This document shows, piece after piece, positions 1-8,705 of a stretch of DNA of 64,000 nucleotides. Source of the DNA: an uncultured Bacteroidales bacterium. Lineage in GTDB: Bacteria; Bacteroidota; Bacteroidia; Bacteroidales; Paludibacteraceae. The position numbers were made by a program, and so were the translations under genes. Position 1 is the stretch's first letter. Every line of letters starts with the position of its first letter. The notes beneath the pieces were generated by a model. That model ran no database searches and was not told the DNA's origin. It worked only from the letters and a program-made list of their open reading frames with translations. The stretch spans positions 248,001-312,000 of the forward strand of contig CAKULK010000001.1 of NCBI GenBank assembly GCA_934667275.1. Direction: 5' to 3'.

Positions 1-154
1 ACAGGTTGGTCACAATCCCGTAATCAGCCTGTTGTGCCAGCACGTAGGTATATAGCGGCACAAGGAGCCAGTTCAGAAACTTGCCCACTATCGAAGACAC
101 GCCGTATATCGCTGTCTCTTTCGCCAACACCTTCATCTGTCTTGTATCACTCAT
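1..154 (-). CDS. Polysaccharide flippase, N-terminal fragment (runs off window)
   Basis: Partial gene: only the first 51 codons are present, reading leftwards from the ATG at 154-152. The peptide starts MSDTRQMKVLAKETAIYG and continues with a hydrophobic segment containing VGKFLNWLLVPLYTYVL, the first-helix pattern of Wzx-like oligosaccharide flippases (MATE/MOP superfamily) of Bacteroidota. These are inner-membrane proteins that move lipid-linked saccharides outward. The start overlaps the end of rsmI by 8 bp, so the two are probably translationally coupled and belong to the same minus-strand transcript. The family rests on one transmembrane segment only, so the identification is likely rather than certain. 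Confidence 0.6.
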   Translation of the reverse strand, partial: MSDTRQMKVLAKETAIYGVSSIVGKFLNWLLVPLYTYVLAQQADYGIVTNL

Positions 155-833
155 CTTTCTCAGGCTTACAATCCTTACCCGCTATAATAATTACAATCTC
201 GCCTTTGCCTTCCCGCTCTTTGAATGAGGCAACTAACTCGGAAAGAGTACCACGGCGGGTCTCCTCAAACTTCTTGCTAATCTCCCTGCTGACACTTGCT
301 CTGCGGTCTTTCCCAAGGTATTCCGCTAATTGTTCTAACGTCTTTTGAAGGCGGAACGGCGACTCATAAATGATTATCGAATGGGTTAGCGTAGCCAACT
401 CTTTCAGTCGTGTTTGCCGTCCTTTCTTCTGCGGCAGGAACCCCTCGAAGTAAAAGCGGTCGTTGGGCAGTCCCGAATCCACCAATGCCGGCACGAAAGC
501 GGTGGCACCGGGCAGGCATTGCACCTCCACACCTTTATCTACGCACGCGCGCACGAGCATGAAGCCGGGGTCGGAGATACACGGTGTGCCGGCATCCGAA
601 ATCAGTGCCACATTCTCTCCCGCCGCGATGCGCGATGCCATCTCGTCCGATGTCTCATGTTCGTTGAACTTATGGTGGCTCTTCAGCGGTGTGTGAATAT
701 CATAATGCTTCAGCAGCACCGACGAAGTGCGTGTGTCCTCAGCCAAAATCAAATCCGCCTCTTTCAACACGCGCAACGCCCTTAGCGTTATATCTTCCAA
801 GTTCCCCACCGGGGTCGGCACTACGTACAGCAT
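147..833 (-). CDS. rsmI: 16S rRNA 2'-O-methyltransferase RsmI
   Basis: A 228-residue protein of the tetrapyrrole methylase (SAM-dependent) fold. RsmI methylates the ribose of C1402 in 16S rRNA. The family signatures are visible in order: LYVVPTPVGNLEDITLRA at the N-terminus, EDTRTSSVLLKHY around residues 37-49, and ALISDAGTPCISDPG around 75-90, the glycine-rich SAM-binding region. It lacks the extra C-terminal domain of some longer RsmI proteins, which is common in Bacteroidota. The ATG at 833 is immediately followed by the conserved N-terminus. It lies 48 bp downstream of a coiled-coil protein gene and overlaps the flippase start. Confidence 0.93.
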   Translation of the reverse strand: MLYVVPTPVGNLEDITLRALRVLKEADLILAEDTRTSSVLLKHYDIHTPLKSHHKFNEHETSDEMASRIAAGENVALISDAGTPCISDPGFMLVRACVDKGVEVQCLPGATAFVPALVDSGLPNDRFYFEGFLPQKKGRQTRLKELATLTHSIIIYESPFRLQKTLEQLAEYLGKDRRASVSREISKKFEETRRGTLSELVASFKEREGKGEIVIIIAGKDCKPEKDE

Positions 834-881
834 CTCTCTAACCTCTCTCTAACCTCTAATCCCTAACCTCTAATCTCTAAA

Positions 882-1700
882 TCAGAACCTTCTCCTCAGC
901 ACATTCTCAAACAACTGCGCAGCGGTACTCTCCTTATCCCAATCGAAGTGCTCACGCACATACTCCAACGCCTCATCCAATGTGTCAAGGGCATTCAACT
1001 CGTCCAATGCGCGTTGCATCTTCTCGCCGTTGCCTGCAAACAACTCGCGTTGAAACAGAAAACGGTCTCCCAACGAGATAGCCTGACGTATATCCTTCAC
1101 GGGCGAACCGAACAGCGATGTCTGTGTCGGTGCCGTCTTTACCTCTGTCTTTGTTTCTTGGTGTGTTTCCGCTGCGGGCTTTGGGTCCTCTGCATGGGGT
1201 TGCACGACCTCTTTTTCTGCTTTCTTTTGAGGCTCCGCTGCGGGCGCACTCTCCGTCTCTGCGGGTGCTGCTGCCTCCTCGCGTACCTCCTCTTGCGGTT
1301 GAGCCGCTTCCTCATGCACTTCGGGCATATCCTCTGCCTCGGGTGTGGTCTCTTCCTCAATATCCTCCTCTACCAATGTCGTTGCCGCCGGCTCTGCCTC
1401 TGCATCTTCGTCCTCACCCACTATCAACTCCACCTCTACTTCGGGCTCATTCTTTACGGTCTCTACTGCCTTCGATAAGTCCTGTATCAGTTGGATATTC
1501 TCCTCGATTGTGTTATTGGTGGCTTGTATCAGGGCTATCTGCTGTTGCATCTGCTCCAACACACCCGCCACAGACTGGTCAGTCTGCGAATTGGCAGACA
1601 AACGGTTTTCCAACAGCGTCACCCGCTGCTCCAGAGCAGATAGTCTCTGCTCCAGAGCATTGGTGTACGCATTCAGTGATTGAATCAATTCTTCGTTCAT
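882..1700 (-). CDS. Coiled-coil, acidic low-complexity protein with conserved C-terminus
   Basis: A 272-residue protein of unknown function. Residues 1-80 are heptad-like and should form a coiled coil (LNAYTNALEQRLSALEQRV). Residues about 85-195 are a Glu/Ala/Pro-rich acidic linker. The last 70 residues form a compact charged domain beginning near VKDIRQAISLGDRFLFQREL and ending ENVLRRRF. I recall the same C-terminal segment in uncharacterised Bacteroidales proteins, always behind a variable linker, but I know no function for it. There is no signal peptide or membrane segment, so it is probably cytoplasmic. It sits between the POT transporter gene and rsmI, on the same strand. A regulatory or scaffold role would be a guess. 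Confidence 0.75.
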   Translation of the reverse strand: MNEELIQSLNAYTNALEQRLSALEQRVTLLENRLSANSQTDQSVAGVLEQMQQQIALIQATNNTIEENIQLIQDLSKAVETVKNEPEVEVELIVGEDEDAEAEPAATTLVEEDIEEETTPEAEDMPEVHEEAAQPQEEVREEAAAPAETESAPAAEPQKKAEKEVVQPHAEDPKPAAETHQETKTEVKTAPTQTSLFGSPVKDIRQAISLGDRFLFQRELFAGNGEKMQRALDELNALDTLDEALEYVREHFDWDKESTAAQLFENVLRRRF

Positions 1701-1709
1701 AAACGAATG

Positions 1710-1736
1710 ATTAATTATAAACTATTACTTATTACT
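1710..1736 (-). repeat. Spacer repeat between the POT transporter gene and the coiled-coil gene
   Basis: On the minus strand AGTAATAAGTAATAG and following, one mismatch to the copy at 36654-36681 over 27 nt. It lies directly after the POT stop codon and 9 nt before the downstream ATG. Confidence 0.8.
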
Positions 1737-1740
1737 GCGT

Positions 1741-3312
1741 TTAGCACGCCACGCGCTCCAACCATTTCACCATACCCAGCATCACGCTCATCGATACTAA
1801 GCAGATGCCAAGGAATACAGCCCAGCAGTATTGAATCGGCCAAGCATTGTACATAACGGGGCCAATCCAAATCATTAGGTTGCCCAGTGCCGTTGCGCCT
1901 AACCACAGACCCTGACACAGACCTACCATGTGACGCGGAGCCACCTTGCTCACAAACGACAAGCCCAGCGGAGAGATGAACAACTCTGCCACTGTCAGGA
2001 AGAAGTAAGTCACTACCAATACCCACGGACCGGCTTTTGCCAAACCGGCAGCAGCCATCTGCTCAGCGTCCATCTCACGGAAAGCAGTACCCGAAGGATA
2101 GTTGTTCACAGCCGAGAATATCATCAGGAACAGGTAAGCGCAACCTGCGATAGCCATACCGATAGCAATCTTGCGGGGAGTACTGATGCTCTTGCCTTTG
2201 CGGGTCAATGCCGAGAATATCCACATGATAACTGGAGTCAGCACTATCACAAAGAACGGGTTCAGCGCTTGCCAAATCTCGGGAGCGATACTCTCTGTCT
2301 TCACGAAGTCACGTGCGAATACCGACAACGACTGACCGTTCTGGTGGAAACTGAGCCAGAAGAAGATAGCCACACCCAATACTGCGAACAACGCATACAT
2401 ACGCTGCTTAATCTCTTTTGCCATCGCAGCCTTCTCGGCAGCCGTGTATTCCACTACGGTATTTGCCTCTTTCTTGGCTGGTTGCGGGAACATCTTCTTC
2501 GTGCACAGGAAGATAATCAGCGAAATCAGCATGGCAGCCACCGACGCGATAAACGAGTAGTGGATACCGGTGTTGAACACTTCGATGTACTCATGGCAGA
2601 ACGATGCTGTGTCTGCGAAGTTGTAACCGCTGCCAATCACAGCCTGCATGGTCTCCGTAAACTTGTTGGTGATTTCACCGTTAGCCAGATACTGGTGGCA
2701 CAACGCAGGCATATCGGCATTGTAAACCAGGTCATGCGCTTTCAGCCACCATTGGCGGAGCAACGGAGCCACAAACGGAGCAATCAGACCGCCGATGTTG
2801 ATGAATACGTAGAAGATTTGGAAACCCGAGTCGCGGCTGTCTCTTGCCTTTGCCAGTGCCTCGGGACCTTTCTTCGCAGCATCTGCCTCCAGTTCGTCGT
2901 ACATCTTGCCTACAATCGCTTGCAGGTTGCCTTTGAACAGACCGTTACCGAAGGCAATCATCAGCAACGCAAAGCAGGTGAATACCAAGATTCCCCACCA
3001 CTTTCCGTCACCGTCCACCGAACTAAACACAGGCACTGACAATGCCACATAACCGAGAGCCATAATGATTAAGCCCCACTGGATAGTCTTGTTGTAGTTC
3101 TGTGTCTTATCGGCTATCAGACCGCCGACAAGGCTCAGCACGTAGATACCGCAGTAGAACACAGAGTAGATGACACCTGCAGTAGCATCTGGCAAACCGA
3201 ATTTGGATACCAAGAACAATAGCAGCACGGCGTTCATGATGTAGTAGCCGAAACGCTCGCCCATGTTCGCGAGTGCCGCAGGAATTAAACCTTTAGGGTG
3301 ATTTTTGAACAT
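1741..3312 (-). CDS. POT/PTR family proton-coupled peptide transporter
   Basis: A 523-residue inner-membrane protein of the proton-dependent oligopeptide transporter family (major facilitator superfamily), which takes up di- and tripeptides with protons. The N-terminus HPKGLIPAALANMGERFGYY carries the E-R-F/Y motif of the first helix, and GGLIADKTQNYNKTI matches the second family signature. About 12-14 hydrophobic helices can be counted, with a large hydrophilic insertion at roughly residues 185-265, typical of Bacteroidota members. It lies 31 bp after ilvE and is probably in the same transcript. The substrate cannot be deduced from the sequence. Confidence 0.9.
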   Translation of the reverse strand: MFKNHPKGLIPAALANMGERFGYYIMNAVLLLFLVSKFGLPDATAGVIYSVFYCGIYVLSLVGGLIADKTQNYNKTIQWGLIIMALGYVALSVPVFSSVDGDGKWWGILVFTCFALLMIAFGNGLFKGNLQAIVGKMYDELEADAAKKGPEALAKARDSRDSGFQIFYVFINIGGLIAPFVAPLLRQWWLKAHDLVYNADMPALCHQYLANGEITNKFTETMQAVIGSGYNFADTASFCHEYIEVFNTGIHYSFIASVAAMLISLIIFLCTKKMFPQPAKKEANTVVEYTAAEKAAMAKEIKQRMYALFAVLGVAIFFWLSFHQNGQSLSVFARDFVKTESIAPEIWQALNPFFVIVLTPVIMWIFSALTRKGKSISTPRKIAIGMAIAGCAYLFLMIFSAVNNYPSGTAFREMDAEQMAAAGLAKAGPWVLVVTYFFLTVAELFISPLGLSFVSKVAPRHMVGLCQGLWLGATALGNLMIWIGPVMYNAWPIQYCWAVFLGICLVSMSVMLGMVKWLERVAC

Positions 3313-3343
3313 AAAAATTGTTTTTTAATGGTTTATATTAGGG

Positions 3344-4384
3344 TTATTTATTTGTTCCTGTTACGGTGCACCAGCCGTGCCTGTCTTCTGCACGACCGTA
3401 TTGTATATCTTGCAACGCCTCATACAGGCTTGTCATCACCGGACCGGGCACCTCGCCGAACCGATACGTTACTTCCTTGTCAGGGTCATACACCTTGTTT
3501 ATAGGCGACACCACACATGCCGTACCGCACGCAGCAGCCTCTTGCATATCAGCCAACTCTTCCACGCGAATATGCCGGCGCACCACGTGCATACCCATCT
3601 CTTGGGCTATCGTCATCAGCGAATCATTGGTGATACTTGGCAGGATAGCCGTAGAGCGGGGAGTCAGGTAGGTGATGCCCTTCTCGGTCTTCTGTATACC
3701 TATGAAGTTCGCGGCACTGCACTCGTCTATATAGTGGTGTGTCTTGGCGTCGGTGAACATGCAGTCATACCCCAGTGCATGGGCTGCCTCGCTTGCGCGG
3801 AACGATGCCCCGTAGTTGCCGCCCACTTTCCATTGCCCTGTGCCGAGCGGAGCGGCACGGTCGATAGTCCTGTTCACAATGAAAGGCGTACAATGGAAGC
3901 CCCCTGCGAAGTACGAACCTATCGGAGTGGGTATCACGATAAACTCGCAGTCTTTCCCGGGCTCAACGCTTATCTCGGGGGTAGTGGCGAACAGCACAGG
4001 GCGGAAGTACAGGGTGGCACCCGTCTCGTAAGGCGGTACGAAATCCATGTTCTTCTCCAATGCCAGCAGTATCGCTTCGCAAAACAACTCCTCGGGTACG
4101 GGTGTCATACGCAGTCCCTCGGCGGAGCGTTGCATACGCTTGGCGTTGTCGTGCATACGGAAGATGCGCACGTTGCCGTCCACACCGCGAAAGGCTTTCA
4201 GTCCTTCAAACAGACCCTGCCCGTACTGAATGCCCGTCGATGCCACGTGCACGCTCATGTATTTGTCCTTCGTGGCGTAAGGCTTCTCCCACACACCGTT
4301 GCGGCATGTGGCGCGCACTATGTAGTCCGTCTCCGTGTAGTGGAAACTCAACTGACTCCAGTCTATGTGCTTGCTATCTGTCAT
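3344..4384 (-). CDS. ilvE: Branched-chain amino acid aminotransferase
   Basis: A 346-residue PLP-dependent enzyme of fold type IV that performs the last step of leucine, isoleucine and valine synthesis (2-oxo acid plus glutamate). The sequence contains the family landmarks GQGLFEGLKAFRG, the PLP-lysine block GTGQWKVGGNYGASF, and IDECSAANFIGI. Its length fits the long BCAT type (about 340-360 residues) found in Bacteroidota and eukaryotes. It lies 18 bp downstream of the WbqC-like gene and 31 bp before the peptide transporter, so it is inside the long minus-strand unit that begins at dapB. Confidence 0.94.
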   Translation of the reverse strand: MTDSKHIDWSQLSFHYTETDYIVRATCRNGVWEKPYATKDKYMSVHVASTGIQYGQGLFEGLKAFRGVDGNVRIFRMHDNAKRMQRSAEGLRMTPVPEELFCEAILLALEKNMDFVPPYETGATLYFRPVLFATTPEISVEPGKDCEFIVIPTPIGSYFAGGFHCTPFIVNRTIDRAAPLGTGQWKVGGNYGASFRASEAAHALGYDCMFTDAKTHHYIDECSAANFIGIQKTEKGITYLTPRSTAILPSITNDSLMTIAQEMGMHVVRRHIRVEELADMQEAAACGTACVVSPINKVYDPDKEVTYRFGEVPGPVMTSLYEALQDIQYGRAEDRHGWCTVTGTNK

Positions 4385-4402
4385 CTCTACGAGATTGCTC
4401 TT

Positions 4403-5011
4403 TTATAAGTATAGTATCGCTTCGGGACCCATATTGAAGAGTACGTCCACGATACTCAAATTGTTCTCAAACCCGTGTCGGTCGGCAAATATCTGGTAGT
4501 AAGGCTTTGTCGCTCCCTCCCAGTATTGCTCCAACTCCTCTTGTGCCCAGTCCTTGGTGCGGGTCATCTTCACTTGCGCGCGCCCAAGCAACCGCATCAC
4601 CACGTCATGCAGTGCTTCGTTGTAGTCCATCAGGTACTCATACCGCTGTTCATAGAACGGACGGAACAAGTCCTCGTAGTACGCGAAGTACGGCGTATGC
4701 TGGTAGGCACTTACCAATGCCATCCAGTGGCGGTGCTGCCACTTGTCCTGATACGTTATCTTCACGTCACGTGTGTATTGCTTTCGCTCACACTTCCCCA
4801 CAGGGATACTCAACATTTGCACACCGTTTGTCCCCGCTATCACGCATCGGTTCCGGTACGTCTGCTTCGGAAACGACTCCCATTGCTCCACCTCCACGAT
4901 ACTATCCCCCCGACCATCCGCCACGCTGTTCCAGCCTTCCCCTTTCTCCCCCGCACGCACTATCGCACTGTAATACGATATCGGTGCCAAGTATGCAGTA
5001 GGTATTACCAT
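4403..5011 (-). CDS. WbqC-like family protein
   Basis: A 202-residue protein matching the WbqC-like family: an N-terminal MVIPTAYLAPISYYSAIV, then TYRNRCVIAGTNGVQMLSIPV, and KWQHRHWMALVSAYQHTPYF. Family members occur in O-antigen clusters and are widespread in Bacteroidota next to signal peptidase genes; their biochemical activity is not established. There is no signal peptide. It begins 27 bp after lepB, and that spacer is a copy of a 28-nt repeat also found before pyrK and before the coiled-coil gene. The neighbourhood dapB-lepB-wbqC is, to my knowledge, conserved in Bacteroidales. Confidence 0.85.
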   Translation of the reverse strand: MVIPTAYLAPISYYSAIVRAGEKGEGWNSVADGRGDSIVEVEQWESFPKQTYRNRCVIAGTNGVQMLSIPVGKCERKQYTRDVKITYQDKWQHRHWMALVSAYQHTPYFAYYEDLFRPFYEQRYEYLMDYNEALHDVVMRLLGRAQVKMTRTKDWAQEELEQYWEGATKPYYQIFADRHGFENNLSIVDVLFNMGPEAILYL

Positions 5012-5016
5012 GGAGT

Positions 5017-5044
5017 ATTAATTATTAACTATTACCTATTACTT
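5017..5044 (-). repeat. 28-nt spacer repeat between lepB and the WbqC-like gene
   Basis: On the minus strand it reads AAGTAATAGGTAATAG and on to the WbqC-like gene leader. It includes the lepB stop codon. It is in the same sense relative to transcription as the copies at 36654-36681 and 1710-1736. Confidence 0.85.
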
Positions 5045-6421
5045 GGCGGCAGGTTGTCCTATCCTGCGCCAACGTATATGCCCTTTTCCCCACGGATTAT
5101 CCTTCTCGATGCTCAGCCATATAAATACGGGTCTTCCCACGATATGGTCTTCTGGCACGAAACCCCAGTAGCGCGAGTCTGCCGACTTGTGTCGGTTATC
5201 GCCCATCATCCAGTAGTAGTCCATGGCGAAAGTGTACGGCTCACCGATACGCATGGGTTGGTGTTCGTATGCGTCGCCGATACGCTTGTACAGCCAGTAG
5301 TTCTCCTCGGTTATCATCACCGTGTCGCCTTTCCGCGGGATATAGATAGGACCATAGTTGTCCCGCGTCCAGTCATTATGCCCCAACGGATACACTTCCC
5401 CGCCCATCGTCTCGGGCTCTATCTCAATGCTCACAATGTGAGAGTTCTTCTCTAATTCTGCTTTCATCGCCTGGGTCAGCGGCAGGTGATATACGCCCGC
5501 ACCGTTGCTCTCGCGGTCGTCTTTCGATACGCCTATCTTGCTTAGGTACGAGTTACCCAACACGTGTCCGTCGGTATGCACAATGTAGTTGTACTGCAAC
5601 TCCTCGTGACGCGGTTCCGCCACGCCGTTGATATACACCACATTGTCAATGATTTGCAGAGTGTCGCCAGCAGTACCCACACATCTCTTCACATAGTTCT
5701 CGCGCCGGTCCACAGGGCGCACCACGATGTCGCCGAACACGTCCTTTCGGTTCTCCACAACCCGCCTGCCGTAGTAGTGGCACAGTGTGTAATAGTCGGG
5801 ATTCTGCATCTTGGTGCATACCGTATCACCCGCAGGGAAATTGAATACCACAATGTCGCCTTTCTCGGGGGTGTCCCAACCGCGCAGACGCTTGTACGCC
5901 CACTGTGGTTTGTCAATATAACTCTTTCCCCCTCCCAACCAGTTCGGGAACGTATGCTGTACCAACGGCATCGAGAGCGGGGTGTTGGGCACACGCGCAC
6001 CGTAACTCATCTTGCTCACGTACAGAAAGTCTCCCACGCGTAAGGTCTTCTCCAACGATGACGAGGGTATCTGGTAGTTCTGGAATACATACAGGTTGAT
6101 GAAATACACCGCTATCAAGGCAAACAGGATAGCGTCCACCCACGAACAAACCGTGTATTTCCACCCACTCTCGTGCGGATTCACTTTGCCTGCCTCACGT
6201 TCCTCTTTGGTCAGCGGTTTGTATTTGCGCCACCAGTTCCACGGAATGTATTTGGTTGTGAACATGTCCACGATGACAGGCAACAGCAGCAGCCACCACA
6301 GGCTCTTGCTGTCGTCCCACGCGCACCATACGATAAACGCCACAAACACAGCACTCCATACACCTGCTGCCACCCAACCTTTCACCTTTACCTCACCGAT
6401 TCTATCCTTAAAACTTTTCAT
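5039..6421 (-). CDS. lepB: Signal peptidase I
   Basis: A 460-residue inner-membrane serine protease (family S26) that removes signal peptides from exported proteins. Two to three hydrophobic segments precede the catalytic domain (residues about 15-60 and 95-115). The serine block is QIPSSSLEKTLRVGD, with the nucleophile near residue 122 and Leu where Met is usual. The lysine block is ENYVKRCVGTAGDTL. The box MGDNRHKSADSRYWG follows near the C-terminus. The protein is longer than the E. coli enzyme (324 residues), as is common in Bacteroidota. It follows dapB after 77 bp made of repeated words. Confidence 0.95.
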   Translation of the reverse strand: MKSFKDRIGEVKVKGWVAAGVWSAVFVAFIVWCAWDDSKSLWWLLLLPVIVDMFTTKYIPWNWWRKYKPLTKEEREAGKVNPHESGWKYTVCSWVDAILFALIAVYFINLYVFQNYQIPSSSLEKTLRVGDFLYVSKMSYGARVPNTPLSMPLVQHTFPNWLGGGKSYIDKPQWAYKRLRGWDTPEKGDIVVFNFPAGDTVCTKMQNPDYYTLCHYYGRRVVENRKDVFGDIVVRPVDRRENYVKRCVGTAGDTLQIIDNVVYINGVAEPRHEELQYNYIVHTDGHVLGNSYLSKIGVSKDDRESNGAGVYHLPLTQAMKAELEKNSHIVSIEIEPETMGGEVYPLGHNDWTRDNYGPIYIPRKGDTVMITEENYWLYKRIGDAYEHQPMRIGEPYTFAMDYYWMMGDNRHKSADSRYWGFVPEDHIVGRPVFIWLSIEKDNPWGKGHIRWRRIGQPAAK

Positions 6422-6498
6422 TCTGCAATCTCTTAATTCTTCATTCCTAATTCATCATTAAGACGCCCCGCATCTTTTGGCATCCTGACTATCAATTC

Positions 6499-7251
6499 TT
6501 AATTCTTCATTCTTAATTCTTCATTAAACAGCACTTCCTCCATCGTATGGAATCCCCTTTTCCCTACTATCCATTCGGCAGCGAGTACGGCACCCAATGC
6601 AAAGCCCTTGCGCGACTTGGCGGAGTGGCTGATGCTAATCGTATCCACCTCGCTGTCCCATGTCACGGTATGTATCCCCGACACTTCCCCTTCGCGTATA
6701 GAAGTGATAGGGACATTGTGAAAAAACTCCACCGTACCTTCACCCGATACTGCTTCCCCCCTCTTTGAGGGGGTAGGGGGAGTCTCTATTGCCCATGCCA
6801 ATGCCTTCGCTGTCCCGCTCGGAGCGTCCAACTTATGCACATGATGCACTTCGGTGATACTGGGCTGATACTCAGGGTACTTGCTCATTATCTCCGCCAA
6901 CCGCCTGTTGAGTGCAAACAATATGTTCACCCCGATGCTGTAGTTGCTCGACCATACCAATGCCCTGCGGTTATGAAGCAGTGGCTCGTCGTTCACGGCT
7001 AATTGCTCTATAGCCCAACCGGTTGTCCCGCACACTACGGGCTTCCCTTTGCTCCACGCGCGGCGTATGTTGGCTTCTGCTGTAGCGGGGGTGGTGAACT
7101 CGATAGCGACATCTGCCGATGCAAATGCCTCACAGTCAAACGCTTCTTGGTTATCTTTGTCAATCACGCACACCACCTGATGCCCGCGTTCCCGCGCCAC
7201 CTCCTCGATGGTATGCCCCATCTTTCCGTATCCTATCAACGCTATCCGCAT
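6499..7251 (-). CDS. dapB: 4-hydroxy-tetrahydrodipicolinate reductase
   Basis: A 250-residue NAD(P)H-dependent reductase in the diaminopimelate/lysine pathway. The N-terminal Rossmann motif is MRIALIGYGKMGHTIEEVA and the active-site region reads VHHVHKLDAPSGTAKALA. I start it at the ATG at 7251; an in-frame TTG at 7263 would only add four residues before the conserved N-terminus. A Bacteroidota promoter lies upstream at 7337-7367, so dapB is the first gene of the long minus-strand unit. The last residues (EELRMKN) are encoded by an AATGAAGAATTAAG word repeat that continues into the spacer, so the tail is not conserved sequence. dapL and dapF lie elsewhere in the window. Confidence 0.93.
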   Translation of the reverse strand: MRIALIGYGKMGHTIEEVARERGHQVVCVIDKDNQEAFDCEAFASADVAIEFTTPATAEANIRRAWSKGKPVVCGTTGWAIEQLAVNDEPLLHNRRALVWSSNYSIGVNILFALNRRLAEIMSKYPEYQPSITEVHHVHKLDAPSGTAKALAWAIETPPTPSKRGEAVSGEGTVEFFHNVPITSIREGEVSGIHTVTWDSEVDTISISHSAKSRKGFALGAVLAAEWIVGKRGFHTMEEVLFNEELRMKN

Positions 7252-7336
7252 ATATGCTTCCAATGCCTTTTAATGGCTTTTTACATGGTTTTTAATGGAA
7301 CCAAACACCCTATTTAACGGGCACCACAAAATCGCG

Positions 7337-7367
7337 CAAAGGTAATACTTTTTCTTGAGATATGCAA
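7337..7367 (-). promoter_or_regulatory. Bacteroidota promoter of dapB
   Basis: Minus strand: TTG (7367-7365), 20 nt, then TACCTTTG (7344-7337), matching the Bacteroidota consensus TTTG-N19-21-TAnnTTTG. The dapB ATG is about 85 nt downstream. It is divergent from the promoter at 7443-7473, with about 75 bp between the two -33 elements. Confidence 0.75.
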
Positions 7368-7442
7368 TAGTATATGGCTTTTTCAGGGAATCCGCATCAA
7401 AATGGCATGTCGCAATTGATGCCACGGATGTTTGGCGGATAG

Positions 7443-7473
7443 TTGTGTATCTCGCAAAAAAGCAGTACCTTTG
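7443..7473 (+). promoter_or_regulatory. Bacteroidota promoter of the PagL-like gene
   Basis: TTG (7443-7445), 20 nt, TACCTTTG (7466-7473), with AAAAAAGCAG directly upstream of the -7 element. The ATG of the next gene begins at 7482, only 8 nt after the -7 element, so the transcript would have almost no 5' leader. Confidence 0.75.
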
Positions 7474-7481
7474 CCCTCCGT

Positions 7482-8705
7482 ATGAAACGGCATATCGTGA
7501 TATGGGCTTGCTTATTTGGCTGTCTTTCGCTATTTGCGTTGGATACCGACTATCGTCTGTCTTTTCGGGCGGGGGCAATCATGCCCGATGGCAAAGTGGA
7601 CGATATGCTCGCTCAGAAAGGGCAATGGGTGGGCCCGTCTATGGGCGGTGAGTTCGCTGTGGCTTTTCGCCCCGATTGGCGTGCCTTGCATGATTGGAAT
7701 AATGCCTCGCTCGGTGTGGCGGTCGGCTATTGGTATTTGGGTAATCAAACGCTCCTTGGTAGTGCCGTTACGCCATACGCTTTTATGGATATTCCGCTTG
7801 TGCGTCTCCCGCATTTTGTCTTTGGACTCCGTCCTGGGATAGGTGCCGCATTCGTTACTAAGACCTATCGCAATACCATCCCGAAGGAACACCTCTTCCA
7901 AGACTTGAATAATGCCAACAAGAGCATCGGCAGCGTATTCAATTTCTATTTCCCCGAAGCATTTTATATGGAGTTTCCTATCCGCCATGGGTGGAGTATT
8001 CCTGTTTCTGCGGGGTGGTACCATATCAGCAATGGCAGTATGGTGCAGCCCAATTCGGGCTACAATATGTTTGCGGGCGACATAGGCGTGCGCTATACCC
8101 CGCAACATAATATACAACCGACAACTACGGGGAAAACCGAACTCAAGAAACGTTGGGAACTGGAGTTCGCTTTCGCGGCAGGCGGCAGGCAGGTCTATTA
8201 TCGGGACCAACAAACTTTCTTCGCCTGCGAAATGCAACTTGCTGCTTATTGGCGTGCGCACCAAATCTTCCGGTTGGGTGGGGGAGTGGACGTGTTCTAC
8301 GATGGGGCGTATATCTATCGCAGTACCTATTTTGATAAAACCAATCTGGCTGCGGCTCGTACCAACGGTGCCGACTGCTGGCGTTTGGGTGTCAGCCTGC
8401 AACCCGAGTTCGTCGTCGGACAGTTTACGGCAGGTTTTCATTTTGGTGTTTATTTGCTTGACCCTGTTAAGAACCTTGAACCCGCCGACGAAGCCCGTCT
8501 GGCGGAAAGCGGTCGGCTCAATAAAGGTATATTCTATAAATACGACCTGCTCCGTGCGGGTTCTGCAGGCAACCCGGACGGCTGGCTTTATACCCAAATA
8601 GCCCTTCGCTACCGTCTTCCGTGGCATTTGTTTATCCAGGGTACAATGAAAGCCCACTTGACCAAAGTCGAGTTCGTCTCCCTCGGCCTCGGTGTCTGGC
8701 TGTAA
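7482..8705 (+). CDS. PagL-like acyloxyacyl hydrolase / lipid A 3-O-deacylase
   Basis: A 407-residue outer-membrane protein. The signal peptide is MKRHIVIWACLFGCLSLFA. The segment WYHISNGSMVQPNSGYN (His181, Ser183, Asn184) matches the His-Ser active-site motif of the PagL family, which removes a 3-O-acyl chain from lipid A. Alternating hydrophobic strands before and after fit a beta-barrel. The protein is about twice the length of proteobacterial PagL: residues about 215-407 form a second barrel-like half, as in many Bacteroidota homologues. I start at 7482 because the signal peptide begins there; an upstream in-frame ATG at 7443 lies inside the promoter. Whether it acts on lipid A in this organism is inferred from the motif only. 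Confidence 0.8.
   Translation: MKRHIVIWACLFGCLSLFALDTDYRLSFRAGAIMPDGKVDDMLAQKGQWVGPSMGGEFAVAFRPDWRALHDWNNASLGVAVGYWYLGNQTLLGSAVTPYAFMDIPLVRLPHFVFGLRPGIGAAFVTKTYRNTIPKEHLFQDLNNANKSIGSVFNFYFPEAFYMEFPIRHGWSIPVSAGWYHISNGSMVQPNSGYNMFAGDIGVRYTPQHNIQPTTTGKTELKKRWELEFAFAAGGRQVYYRDQQTFFACEMQLAAYWRAHQIFRLGGGVDVFYDGAYIYRSTYFDKTNLAAARTNGADCWRLGVSLQPEFVVGQFTAGFHFGVYLLDPVKNLEPADEARLAESGRLNKGIFYKYDLLRAGSAGNPDGWLYTQIALRYRLPWHLFIQGTMKAHLTKVEFVSLGLGVWL

Noticed and set aside
1118..1702. Several frames on the plus strand over the coiled-coil gene
   Set aside because: They are complements of the Glu/Ala/Pro repeats of the real minus-strand gene, giving Leu/Arg/Pro-rich nonsense.
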